Shown here one piece after another: positions 45,031 to 54,800 of a DNA stretch of 64,000 bases. Position 1 is the first letter of the stretch, and every line of letters begins with the position of its first letter. Origin of the DNA: an uncultured Verrucomicrobiota bacterium (GTDB lineage: Bacteria > Verrucomicrobiota > Verrucomicrobiia > Limisphaerales > UBA9464). Location of the stretch: assembly GCA_903907995.1 (NCBI GenBank), contig CAIVQH010000041.1, positions 62,001-126,000 on the forward strand. Reading direction: 5' to 3'. The position numbers and the translations under genes were made by a program. The notes under the pieces were generated by a model. The model saw only the letters and a list, made by a program, of their open reading frames with translations, did no database searches and was not told where the DNA came from.

Positions 45031-46401
45031 TCAGGCAGCCGCCGCCAGCTCCGGCCACAAAGCGGCGCTCATGCGCATGCCGGCGGCGTAGGCGTCGAGG
45101 GAGAATTTCTCGTTCGGCGAATGGGCGTTGTCGTCGGGCAGTGCCATGCCGAGCAGGAGGGTGTCGGCCTTCAGGTGCTGCTTGAACGCGGACACGATCG
45201 GGATGCTGCCGCCCTCGCGCATGAGGATGGCCTCGTGGCCAAAGCCGGCCTTGAGTGCCCGCAGGGCCGCCTGCGCAAACGCGCTCGTGGGCGACACCAG
45301 ATAGGGCGCGCCGCCGTGGCCAGGCGTGACGGTGAGCCTTACCGTGGGCGGGCAGAGCTTCTTCAGATAGGCCGTCACCGCCTTGATGACCTTGGCCGGC
45401 TTCTGGTCCGGCACGAGCCGGAGCGTGAGCTTGGCGCTGGCCCAGGAGGGAATGATCGTCTTGCTGCCGTCGCCCTGATAGCCGCTGGTGAGGCCGTTGA
45501 TCTCGAGCGTCGGACGCGCGGTGCGCTGCTCGTCGGGCGTGAAGCCGGCCTCGCCGAAGAGCTGCGGCACGCCGAGAAACCTCCGGTACTGCTCGGCCTT
45601 GAAGGGCAGCTTCGCCAATTGTTTACGCTCGTAAGCACTCAGCTTCACCACGTCGTCGTAATAGCCGGGAATGGTCAGCCGGCCCTTCGCGTCACGCAGC
45701 TTGCCGAGCAGCTGGCAGAGGGCCATCGCGGGATTTTCAAGCGAACCGCCGAAGATGCCGGAGTGCAGGTCGCGATTGGGCCCGTCGAGCCGCACTTCCA
45801 TGGCCGCGATGCCGCGCAGCGCGTAGGTGAGCGCCGGATGCTTCAGCGTGGGGATGCCGTTGTCGGAGATGACGACCGCATCGCAGGCGAGCTCGTCGCG
45901 GTGCTCCGGCAGAAAATCATAAAGGGCCGTCGAACCGACCTCCTCCTCCCCCTCGATGAGGAAGGTGAGATTGCATGGCAGTTCCTGTCCGGATTGGAGC
46001 CAGGCCTCGACCGCGTTCAGATGGGCGAGGTGCTGCCCCTTGTTGTCGCTGATGCCGCGCGCGTAAACATTGCGTCCCCGGATCACCGGCTCGAACGGCG
46101 GGGAATTCCACAGTTCGAACGGCTCCGGCGGCTGCACATCGTAGTGGCCGTAAACGAGAAAGGTCGGCTTGTGCGGATCGGGCCGCGGCGTCTTCGCGAT
46201 CAGGATGGGATTGGTCGCGGTCTCGTAACCGACCGTCTGCAGGCCCACGGCCTGGCAGCGGTGGGCGATCCAGGCGGCGCACGCCTTGAGGTCGCTGGCG
46301 TGCTTGGGCTGGGCGCTGACGCTCGGATAGCGCGCGTAGGCGATGAGATCCGCGACGAAACGCTCCTCGTTCGCCGCCAGGTAGGAAACGATAGACTCCA
46401 T
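45031..46401 (-). CDS. M20-family metallopeptidase (dipeptidase)
   Basis: Zinc-dependent exopeptidase of the ArgE/DapE/CNDP group; the 456 residues match dipeptidases of this type. Ligand and catalytic motifs in order: VYGHYDVQPPEPFELW with His86, YARGISDNKGQ with Asp119, LIEGEEEVGS with the Glu pair near 152-153, VVISDNGIPTL, and ALPDDNAHSPNEKF near the C-terminus. The lid domain sits between. No signal peptide, so cytosolic peptide turnover is likely. It lies 16 bp downstream of the AsmA-like gene on the same strand. Confidence 0.94.
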   Translation of the reverse strand: MESIVSYLAANEERFVADLIAYARYPSVSAQPKHASDLKACAAWIAHRCQAVGLQTVGYETATNPILIAKTPRPDPHKPTFLVYGHYDVQPPEPFELWNSPPFEPVIRGRNVYARGISDNKGQHLAHLNAVEAWLQSGQELPCNLTFLIEGEEEVGSTALYDFLPEHRDELACDAVVISDNGIPTLKHPALTYALRGIAAMEVRLDGPNRDLHSGIFGGSLENPAMALCQLLGKLRDAKGRLTIPGYYDDVVKLSAYERKQLAKLPFKAEQYRRFLGVPQLFGEAGFTPDEQRTARPTLEINGLTSGYQGDGSKTIIPSWASAKLTLRLVPDQKPAKVIKAVTAYLKKLCPPTVRLTVTPGHGGAPYLVSPTSAFAQAALRALKAGFGHEAILMREGGSIPIVSAFKQHLKADTLLLGMALPDDNAHSPNEKFSLDAYAAGMRMSAALWPELAAAA

Positions 46402-46416
46402 GGCGCGGGGATCGAA

Positions 46417-49400
46417 TCAGTTCTTGGGCTTGTTGAAAAGATCAAGCGGGTTGAACTTCGGTTTCGGCGCGTTGGGATCGGCAGGGGCCGCATTGGTCTT
46501 GGGCTTGCCGATCAGATCCAGGGCGTTGTTGATCAGGTTCGGCGCATTCGTGGCTGCCGGGGCGGCATTGGTTTTGGTGCCACCTCCCAGCAAGTTCAGC
46601 AGCCCTGCGGCCTTGTCACCTACGGCACCTGCAGTCCCGCCGACGATGCCCAGGCCGGCCTTGCCGGCCAGCAGCGCCAGCTTGGAATAGGCGATGTCGG
46701 GCTTGGGCACCCCGAGTGTGCCCCTCACCGTCAGGAAGTCCGGCATCGGCGTGTAGGCCGCACCGGTGGAGGTCAGGCCGACCTTCTTGGCCAGCGAATC
46801 CTTGAGCGCGACCGCCACGGGAAGCTCGATCGTGGAATTGGTGAGCACCGGCGCAAACGTGATGGGCCCCTTGGCGTCGATCTGGAAGGCGGGGCTTAGG
46901 ACCTCAGCCTTTTGCAGGTCCACCTTGCCGCCGCCGGCCACCGCATGGGCGGTGATCGAGGAGATAGGCGACTGGCTGAACTCATCCACCCCACCCGTGC
47001 CCTGGCTGCCGCCGCCCAGGCCGGTGAGCTTGCCGAGCGTGCCCAGTCCCGGGCTGCGGATCAGTTCCGGCAGGCCGATCACGATGTTCACGACCGTCTT
47101 GAGGATGGGCGATTTCACGTCGCCGACCTTGAGGTTGAGGTTGGTCGCGGCGAAATCAACCTGACCGTTCAGGTTCTTGCCCAGGCTCGTGCCGGTGACG
47201 CCGGCGCCCTTAAGGGAGGCCTTGACCACCACCGTACCGCCGATCTGGCCGGTGCGCTCGGGCTGGAATGAATTGACGAACGGTGGCAGCGGAATCGTGT
47301 CCCCGTTCAGGGCGAGATCATAGGTATAGCCCGGCACACCCACATCAAACCTGCCCTTGGCGGTCACCGGCGCGCCGTTGAGCCCGAGACTGAAAGGGTC
47401 GAGCGTGACGACGCTCTGACGGATGCTCACCTTGGTGACCCAGTTCGAGATGGCCACCTCGCGCAGCAGCACCTTGGCCAGATTGACATCGAGGTCAAAC
47501 TGCTGGAACGGCAGCCTGATCGCGGCCGGCTCCACGTCGGACGTGTCCTTTGAGGCCGGAGCGGTTCCCTTGGCCGGGGTGGCGGCGGTGGCGGCCGGCT
47601 TGTTCGTGGTGGTGCCCCCCGCGAAGAGGTTATAGAGGGCGGTGAAATCCAGCCCATCGCTCTTCAGGCTCAGCGAACTGGGGGATGGCGCATTCGTGCC
47701 CAGGTCGATCCTGCCGGCGATCAGCAGCTCATTGGCCAGGGTCGCCGTCGGCCCCAGGCCGAGTTGCAACGAATGGAGATCGGTGAGGCTGCCCTTCTGG
47801 CTGACGTCGAATTTAATCCCGAAGCCGAGCGGCGTGGTCGGCAGCCGTTTTGCGGGGTCATCAACGATAAAGTTCGCCACCTTGATTCCGCCCTGGACGC
47901 GGGACTCGCCGGCCAGGTCGAACGTGGCGCTGCCGCTGAGATCAAGACCGATCGAGACCAGCCGGTTCGGGGCGATGGCGGCCGCCACAAACGGGGCCAG
48001 GGCGTTCTGGTTCAGTTCGCTCGACTTGAAATCCAGCTTTCCCTTTTTGGTGGCCAGATCGTATTTCCCGTTCATGTCCACCGATCCGCCGGCCTTGAAA
48101 TTGTCCTGCATCACCACGTTCAGCCGCTGCAACGTGACGGTCCCGCGAATGAGATCAACCGCCGCCGCCACACTGGCTTGGTAGTCCTTGAACTGCATCT
48201 TGCCCAAGCTGCCGGTGAAGTCAGACAGGGCGAGGTCGGTCGAGGCATTGGTGCCGCCCACCTTGGCACCGTACTGCATGGAAAATTTCAGCGCCCCGCT
48301 GCTGGCCATGACATTTTCGACCGGATAGATGGCCAGCACTGCCGGGAGCGACACCTGGCCGTCCAGCTGGGTACCGAGCTCCTGGTCTTTGAAGTGGTAA
48401 TGCACCAGGCCGTTCCAGTTGGCGAGCGACTGGTCACGGTGCCGCAGATCACCCCGGAGTTCATCCACGTTGAACTTGACGAAATCCTCCAGCGAACCGG
48501 TGACCTGCAACGAGAGCGCCAGCTCGCTGAGCCGCCGGCTGCCGAGATCCAGAACGACATTGCGGACGCCGCTGCTGAGCGTGAATTTCAGCATGCGGCC
48601 ATCGTTTTGCGCGGTGATTTTCAGGGTGGTGTCAACGGTGCCGGACGGCAAGGAAGGCCCGGCCAGGGGGCGCCAGGAAGCGAGGTCCAGCCCGCTGAGC
48701 GTGAGCGTGTAGCTCGCCTCGCGGAAGCCGGGTTGGGCCCGGTCCCAGGCGATGTTCATGGGCCGGTCGAACGTGCCGCGGACCAGTTCGCGCCCCTTCT
48801 GGGTGACGGTCAGCTCCGCCCGCTCAATAAGGGCCGTTTTTTCGCTCAGGCTGAGGCTGGCCTTGTAATCGAGGGCAATGTCCAAGGTCGGAGTTACGCC
48901 ATTGGTCGTGGTCAGGCTCAGGTTGGAAACGGTGAGCCGGCCGTTCGAGGCCAGCAGGGTGCCGAGCTGCGCCACATCCACGCGGCCGGTCGCACTCAGG
49001 GTCGTGGCCCCGAAGTCGATCCCGACCAGCGCGCCGGCGATGCCGAGCACCCGCCGGTCGATGCCGGCGATCTCGTAGGTGATCCGTGTCTCCTTCTTTT
49101 CCAGGTCATACGGCCCGCGCAAGCTCAGCCGCCCCAGGTCCTGTCCTTGCTGGCGGAAGGCCAGCCGAAGCTGCGTCAGCTCGGTGGCGCTCACCTCCAG
49201 GTTCAGCGCGGTCCCGAGCGCGGCCACATCCTTGAACGCCCCAGTGGCAGTGGTGACATCCAGATTCAGATCGCCCTTCAAGGACTTCGGATGCAGCTGC
49301 TCGTCCAAGGCGATGGTGAAGGTACCGCCTGCCTTCGCCGCCAGCTGGTCGCCGGTGGCCTTGCTCATCCCGAGCACACTGGCAATTGTGAGTTTGCCCG

Positions 49401-49974
49401 AGGCCGCGTTGCCCAGCTGATCAAGCGTGATGTTCAGCCCGGTGATTTCAACCGTCTCCGCCTTGCCGCCCGCGACCTGCCGGGTCTGGCGCAGCGTGGC
49501 GTTTTTAAGTGTCACGTTGCGGACGTCGAGCTTGGCTGCGGAAGACTGCTTGGAACTGGAGCTCTTCTGGGATTTGCCCAGGCTGCCCAGCAGTTTTTGC
49601 AGGTTGCCGGTGCCATCCGCGCGCTCCAAGACGGTGATCACCGGTGAATCCACCGTTACCTCGTCCACCTTCAGGTTCCCGCGCAATAAGGCGACCAGAC
49701 TGTAACGCACGCGTACCTCCGCCACGGTTGCCAGCGTATCCTCGCCTTTCGGTGTCAGCTTCACCTGCTGCAAGGTGAGCGAGGAAAAAGGACTCAGGGA
49801 CACATCGCTCACACTCAGGTCGCTGCCCAGGCTTCCGCCCACCTGGGGCAGCACCACGGCTTTGAGAAAAGCACCGCTGGTGAGCACAAAATACAGCACC
49901 ACCAGCACCAACGCCGTGATGCCCAGATACTTCGGCCATTTCTTCTGCTTCGGAGGTAACAAGGGGGACGCCAT
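46417..49974 (-). CDS. AsmA-like / DUF748-type envelope protein
   Basis: The 1185-residue protein has a short cytosolic N-terminus, one membrane helix (about 14-36, LGITALVLVVLYFVLTSGAF) and a very long beta-rich periplasmic part. The N-terminal pattern ISDVSLSPFSSLTLQQVKLT-like with VRVRYSLVALLRGNLKVDEV and VDSPVITVLERADGTGNLQK is typical of the AsmA superfamily, whose members bridge inner and outer membrane and are linked to phospholipid transport. The last 100 residues contain degenerate repeats around GKPKTNAAPA and LDLFNKPKN. It is upstream of the M20 dipeptidase gene. The start at 49974 excludes 19 extra residues. Confidence 0.88.
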   Translation of the reverse strand: MASPLLPPKQKKWPKYLGITALVLVVLYFVLTSGAFLKAVVLPQVGGSLGSDLSVSDVSLSPFSSLTLQQVKLTPKGEDTLATVAEVRVRYSLVALLRGNLKVDEVTVDSPVITVLERADGTGNLQKLLGSLGKSQKSSSSKQSSAAKLDVRNVTLKNATLRQTRQVAGGKAETVEITGLNITLDQLGNAASGKLTIASVLGMSKATGDQLAAKAGGTFTIALDEQLHPKSLKGDLNLDVTTATGAFKDVAALGTALNLEVSATELTQLRLAFRQQGQDLGRLSLRGPYDLEKKETRITYEIAGIDRRVLGIAGALVGIDFGATTLSATGRVDVAQLGTLLASNGRLTVSNLSLTTTNGVTPTLDIALDYKASLSLSEKTALIERAELTVTQKGRELVRGTFDRPMNIAWDRAQPGFREASYTLTLSGLDLASWRPLAGPSLPSGTVDTTLKITAQNDGRMLKFTLSSGVRNVVLDLGSRRLSELALSLQVTGSLEDFVKFNVDELRGDLRHRDQSLANWNGLVHYHFKDQELGTQLDGQVSLPAVLAIYPVENVMASSGALKFSMQYGAKVGGTNASTDLALSDFTGSLGKMQFKDYQASVAAAVDLIRGTVTLQRLNVVMQDNFKAGGSVDMNGKYDLATKKGKLDFKSSELNQNALAPFVAAAIAPNRLVSIGLDLSGSATFDLAGESRVQGGIKVANFIVDDPAKRLPTTPLGFGIKFDVSQKGSLTDLHSLQLGLGPTATLANELLIAGRIDLGTNAPSPSSLSLKSDGLDFTALYNLFAGGTTTNKPAATAATPAKGTAPASKDTSDVEPAAIRLPFQQFDLDVNLAKVLLREVAISNWVTKVSIRQSVVTLDPFSLGLNGAPVTAKGRFDVGVPGYTYDLALNGDTIPLPPFVNSFQPERTGQIGGTVVVKASLKGAGVTGTSLGKNLNGQVDFAATNLNLKVGDVKSPILKTVVNIVIGLPELIRSPGLGTLGKLTGLGGGSQGTGGVDEFSQSPISSITAHAVAGGGKVDLQKAEVLSPAFQIDAKGPITFAPVLTNSTIELPVAVALKDSLAKKVGLTSTGAAYTPMPDFLTVRGTLGVPKPDIAYSKLALLAGKAGLGIVGGTAGAVGDKAAGLLNLLGGGTKTNAAPAATNAPNLINNALDLIGKPKTNAAPADPNAPKPKFNPLDLFNKPKN

Positions 49975-50237
49975 GATGTGGATGTAGCTTAGATTTGGGT
50001 CAGCCGTACCGGCCACCCGTGGAAAAAACACGAAAACGACCCGCTGACAATGTTTTGCCAGTCACATTCAGGCCGTCTTCCCCCGCCATCAGTGATGGAC
50101 GGTCGTGGCATTTTCGCCGGGCCGGGGAACGTAGGCGGCGGAACGCCCGGAGCAAGGCTTACTTACCTGACTCCGACCGGGTTGCGAATCCATGGGTCCC
50201 TAGTGTCGGGAAAGAACCGGTCGAAAGGCCTCGGACT

Positions 50238-51056
50238 TCAGCCTTTTTCGATGCAGGCGTAGGCGTTGTGGTTATGGATGCTCTCCTGGTTTTCGGCCTC
50301 AACGCGGTACCAGGTGATCTCACGCTGCGTGTTGAGCTTCAGGGCCACGTTGCGGACGAGATCCTCGACGAACACAGGATTCTCATAGGCCCGCTCCGTC
50401 ACGGCCTTCTCATCCTCGCGCTTCAGCAGCGAATACATCTCGCTGCTGCCGCTGGCTTCGATGAGCGCGATGAGGTCCTCGATCCAGATGATGCTCTCGG
50501 AGCGGACCTGCACGGTGACCTCGCCCCGCTGGTTGTGTGCGCCGTATTTCGCGATGGCTTTGGAACAGGGGCAGAGGGTGGTCACATTCGCCTTCACGGT
50601 CAGCAGGAAGTCCAGATCCCCGCCGCTCATCGTGGCGTCAAAGCGGACCGTGTAATCCATGACGCCGGCTTTGCCGGAAACCGGCGCCTTCTTGCAGAGG
50701 AAAAACGGGAACTCCATCTCCAGGTGCGCGTTGCTCGCGTGGAGCCGCGACTGCATGGCGCGCAGCATGTCCGGGATATTCTCCACATGAATGACGCCGC
50801 CGTGCGCGTTGAGCACCTCCACAAAGCGGCTCATGTGCGTGCCCTTGAACTCCTGCGGCAGGTCCACAAAAAGTCCGATGGTGGCGACCGTGCCCTGGAG
50901 CGTCTGCGCGTTCTTGTCGCGCACCTGCACCGGGAAGCGCAGGCCGCGCACGCCGACCTTGTCGATGCGGAGCTGACGGTGATCCGGCTCGCTCTGCTGG
51001 TCGGAGAGCGGCTTGGACGCGGTGGCGGGCAGAATGCGGGTCTCGGAAACGTTCAT
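50238..51056 (-). CDS. folE2: GTP cyclohydrolase FolE2 (type IB)
   Basis: Converts GTP to 7,8-dihydroneopterin triphosphate, the first step of folate synthesis, as the metal-flexible alternative to FolE. The 272-residue protein carries the family signature TTLCPCSKAIAKYGAHNQRG with the catalytic Cys, plus GTHMSRFVEVL, HVENIPDMLRAMQSRLHASN, and the C-terminal ESIHNHNAYACIE. No canonical folE is in the window. It lies 123 bp downstream of moaE; both enzymes belong to pterin-derived cofactor routes that begin from GTP. Zur control of folE2 is known elsewhere, but I see no obvious Zur box here. Confidence 0.97.
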   Translation of the reverse strand: MNVSETRILPATASKPLSDQQSEPDHRQLRIDKVGVRGLRFPVQVRDKNAQTLQGTVATIGLFVDLPQEFKGTHMSRFVEVLNAHGGVIHVENIPDMLRAMQSRLHASNAHLEMEFPFFLCKKAPVSGKAGVMDYTVRFDATMSGGDLDFLLTVKANVTTLCPCSKAIAKYGAHNQRGEVTVQVRSESIIWIEDLIALIEASGSSEMYSLLKREDEKAVTERAYENPVFVEDLVRNVALKLNTQREITWYRVEAENQESIHNHNAYACIEKG

Positions 51057-51179
51057 GGCTCGTACGCCCCGGCCCAAGGGCGACCGGCGGAGAGAAAGGC
51101 TAACATGGACGGCGGAAGCGGCAAAATTAGTTTTGGCCGGCCGGAGGGTGGAGCGGCTTCATCATTCATCCCCCATGAT

Positions 51180-51599
51180 TCATCCTTTTTCGTCATCCTT
51201 TCCCAACGGCCGCTTCCAGATCGGCACGACCCGCTTCATCTCGTCGATCAGCCATTGGCAGGCGGCAAAGGCCTCGGCCCGGTGCGGCGCGACCACTTCC
51301 ACCCAGAGCGACGGCTCGCCAACATTTACAACACCAAGGCGATGGACCAGGCGCACCGAATCGACTGGCCAGCGCTGCTCCAGTTCGTCGAAGAGCAGGC
51401 CAAATTGCCGCTCAACCATGGCGGAAAACCCTTCATATTCGATCCCCGCGATCGGCGCATCACCTTCCCTGCCCCGCACCACCCCGCTGAAGGCAATCGC
51501 CGCCCCCATGCCCGGCGACATCGCCCGGGCCGAGACCAGGGCAGGTTCGTCAATCGGATCCGTGGTCAGTGACAGGGTGCGATGCATGGCATGGCTCAA
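51180..51599 (-). CDS. moaE: Molybdopterin synthase catalytic subunit MoaE
   Basis: Large subunit of molybdopterin synthase, transferring sulfur from the MoaD thiocarboxylate to cyclic pyranopterin phosphate. The 139-residue protein shows GAAIAFSGVVRGREGD, IEYEGFSAMVERQF, RLVHRLGVVNVGEPSLWVEV, and the active-site Lys region IDEMKRVVPIWKRPLG. Its partner moaD is 12 kb away at 63647-63892 on the same strand and on the upstream side. The two are normally adjacent. Three large genes on the opposite strand fill the interval. Confidence 0.95.
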   Translation of the reverse strand: MSHAMHRTLSLTTDPIDEPALVSARAMSPGMGAAIAFSGVVRGREGDAPIAGIEYEGFSAMVERQFGLLFDELEQRWPVDSVRLVHRLGVVNVGEPSLWVEVVAPHRAEAFAACQWLIDEMKRVVPIWKRPLGKDDEKG

Positions 51600-51887
51600 T
51601 TGCGCGCCCCGTGATGCGTCAGGGACGTGCCGGTGGGCAATCGGAAAACCAGTGGAATGGCGAGCGATGGGGGTTCCGAATTTCGAATTGCGGAGTCATG
51701 CGCTGTTCGCCGTCCCCGTTGCTCCCCCCTCCCAGTCTCATCCAGCTCTTACTCTCCGAAAACCAAAAACCAATCACGGCCCTTCCAACCAAATCATTTC
51801 CGCACCGCAGAATTGCGGGCTGGTTTTCGGCCGCCTTTGCTGGTACAAACGCCCCCGTGTTCCGTGAGCTCCCGGCATCCCGCTGAG

Positions 51888-54800
51888 ATGAAAAATCTTC
51901 AGGCCATTCTGGTGATGGTGATGCTGGCCTGGCTCACGGCCCCGTTTGCGCTCGCGACCGGCACAGGAAATGATTCGATCCCCGATTACACAGGAATCCT
52001 GAGCGTCAATGGTGGCAATCTTCCCCCCGTCCCCGTGCAAGGCGACTTCGTGGTCAACGATTTCTCGACCACGAAACCGCTCAGCGGCATCTACCGGCTC
52101 GGATTCAAACTCATCCAGGCCGATGACAGCCCGGCGTCGGCGGAGGTATTTTCGTCCGCGTTCGCGGTCGGATTGCAGCCGCACACCTCGACGAACGGCA
52201 CCAAAAGCGTCGTCCTTTCGCCAGGCTCCCTCACCACCGGCGCACCCTACCGGGTGTTTTCCCAGCTCTACACCACCGGCCCCACCCCCGGGAGCTGGGT
52301 CGTGGCCGGCTTCAGCAGCACGAGCGGCGAGTACCGGTTCGCCCTGGTCGATGCCGGAACGGACAGCGGGGTGGTCGGGCAGCTCAACACCCTGACCCTG
52401 ACCCGGGCCTACGCCGTGGTCACGGCTCCGGCCAGTGATTCGTTCCAGGTCAGCGCGCAGGGCATCATTGGCCGCTTGGACCAAGTCACGCTGCCGGTGA
52501 GCACGGAAGACGACCAGATCTTCTTCGACGTGACGATCACAGGCGACCATACCGGGGTGATCCCGCTCACCAGTCCCCGGACGACGCTGCCGGTGGTCCT
52601 GGCCAATCACACTGCCGGCGGCACGACGGCGGCAGTCGGGATCGACCAGACCATCGACATCCGTCCCGCCGCCCAGATGGATCCGACCGATACCTACACC
52701 CTGACGGTCACAATGTCCCACGCCCGGCCCGATGGCGTGGAGGTGATGGACCGCCAGGTCGTCCTCACGGCGCAGCGGTTCCTGCATTTCAACGGGACGC
52801 TCAGATTTGGCCCGGTCACCACGACGGTGACCGCGATCTATAACGACCCGGATTTTGAAGGGACGGTGGCCGGCACCGGTGAGAACACCGCCCTCGGTAT
52901 CGACACCAATGGCGCCCACCTGGACTCCAACCCCGCCTATCTCCTCACCTCCGGCCAGAACTTCCAGGTCCTGCTCGGCCTCGATGGCACGGCCACCTCG
53001 AACGATCCCGCCACCGTGGACGCACCCACGGGTGCGACTCAGTCGTTGGCGGGTGTCTCCTTCACGCTCGCCGGGCTGACACTGGATTCATCGGGGGCGC
53101 ATGCGACCGGCGGCCGGGTCAGTTTCCCAGCCGGGTTTGGTGTCGCGGCAGCGCCCAATCTCCGCCGCCTGATGGCGGATTTTCCCTTCGGGGCGGTGGA
53201 TCTCGACGCGTCCATGAACCCGGTAGGTGTGGTGGCGCTCCCGCCCGGTTTGGTGGATGCCCTGCAACTGTACGCGGCGCATGAGGATCTGCCGGAGCAG
53301 TTCACGGCCTCCTCGATCTCATGGGACACGGCGGCGGGCACCTTCACGCTGCACCGGACCGACACACGCCACGTGCGCGCGGATGAAAACGCCGCGCTCG
53401 ACGCGCTGGCCCTCACACCGGAAACCCTGGTCGCGAAGATCCGCCCCTCGAACGACGGTTATCTGGCCGCCCCTGGATCAGGCGCCGGCGTGGATGTGGT
53501 GGTGCGCGCGGATGCCTCGGGGCGGGCCATCCTGGACGATGCGACCATCGATCTGCCGCCCTCGCAGTACACGCCGCATTTTCCGGCCGACGCGACGATC
53601 TCGTGGTCGCAGGCGGGGCAATTGGTGATCAAGGCCGGCCTGATCGACACGGCCCGCAGCACGCTGGAAGGCGCCGCTCCCGCCAGGTTCAACACGTTGC
53701 CGGGCGCGCCGGCGTTGACGCTCGTGGGCGGGCTCGAATCGTTCACGTTCCAGCCCACGAACAGCTCCTGGCACATCACGGCCGACGGCGGCCTCCACGC
53801 GGTGGGAACCTTCACCGACGGGACCGTCCGGTGGGGCGCCCGGAGTGGCGGCGCGTTCGTGCAAACGGCGGGCACTTTTACGACCGGTGCGGCCGAGGTT
53901 CCGGGAACCGTATTGCGGGGCGCGTTGGCGGCCTCGCCGACTGACCTCCGGCCCGGGGAGCTTCTGCTCAGCGGCCACGGGAAGCCCGGCGACGAAACCT
54001 ATGTCGAGCGCCCCTTCACGCCGGCTTACGCGGCGGGGTTCGCGGACTATCCAGGTTTGAACGTGCGCCCGGCGGGCGGCGGGGCCGAGACGGCGACGAG
54101 CCTGCTGGGGGACGCCAGCTTCGGGCCCTATCCGTTGGCGGCGGCCGCCAAATATTATTTCCGAAAAGCGGGCGCGAGCGGCATCCAGATGGCGGATCGA
54201 AGTGTCTTCGCCGGCGGCAGCATTAGTCTCCAGATGTATGGCTTCGCGCTGGCCCTGACGGACTACCAGCTCGCCTACCGCGACAACCGGGTGGTGGACT
54301 CGCTCGTCGCCGGCACTGTGAACGTTCCCGGCGCCCACGGGCTGGCGGGGTTCGCGCAGCCATTCTCGAAACTGTTCCTTGATCCGCAGGGCGAGCCCGG
54401 CGAAATGACGCTGCCGCAGAATGGCAGCCTCCAACATCCGCTGGCGTACTGGCACGCGCGCTTCCATCCGCTCAGCGCCGAGTTCGTGGCGAGCACCAGC
54501 GGCCCGAAGACCGAGGCGCTCGTGTTCGGTGCCGAGGTGCTGCTGCCCGCCGTCGTAAAGGACCCCGTGCGCGGGGGGCTCGGCTTTTTTCCCGACGGGC
54601 GGCTGGTGGCGGCCAAGGACGGAATTCCGGGCGTCAATTCGCGGATGAAGCCGCCGAAGAGCGTGGCCCTGCACGGGCCGGGTTCCGCCGCGAACAGCAG
54701 CATCCCCGGCTTCACGGTCAACCCGGTGACGGATTTCTATTTCAATGACCCGGCCGCCATCGGCGCACCGGACGACGGCTTCGTGGCGTTCGCCGGCACG

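Noticed and set aside
47764-49647. 627-residue frame on the plus strand
   Set aside because: Antisense to the AsmA-like gene; composition is not protein-like.
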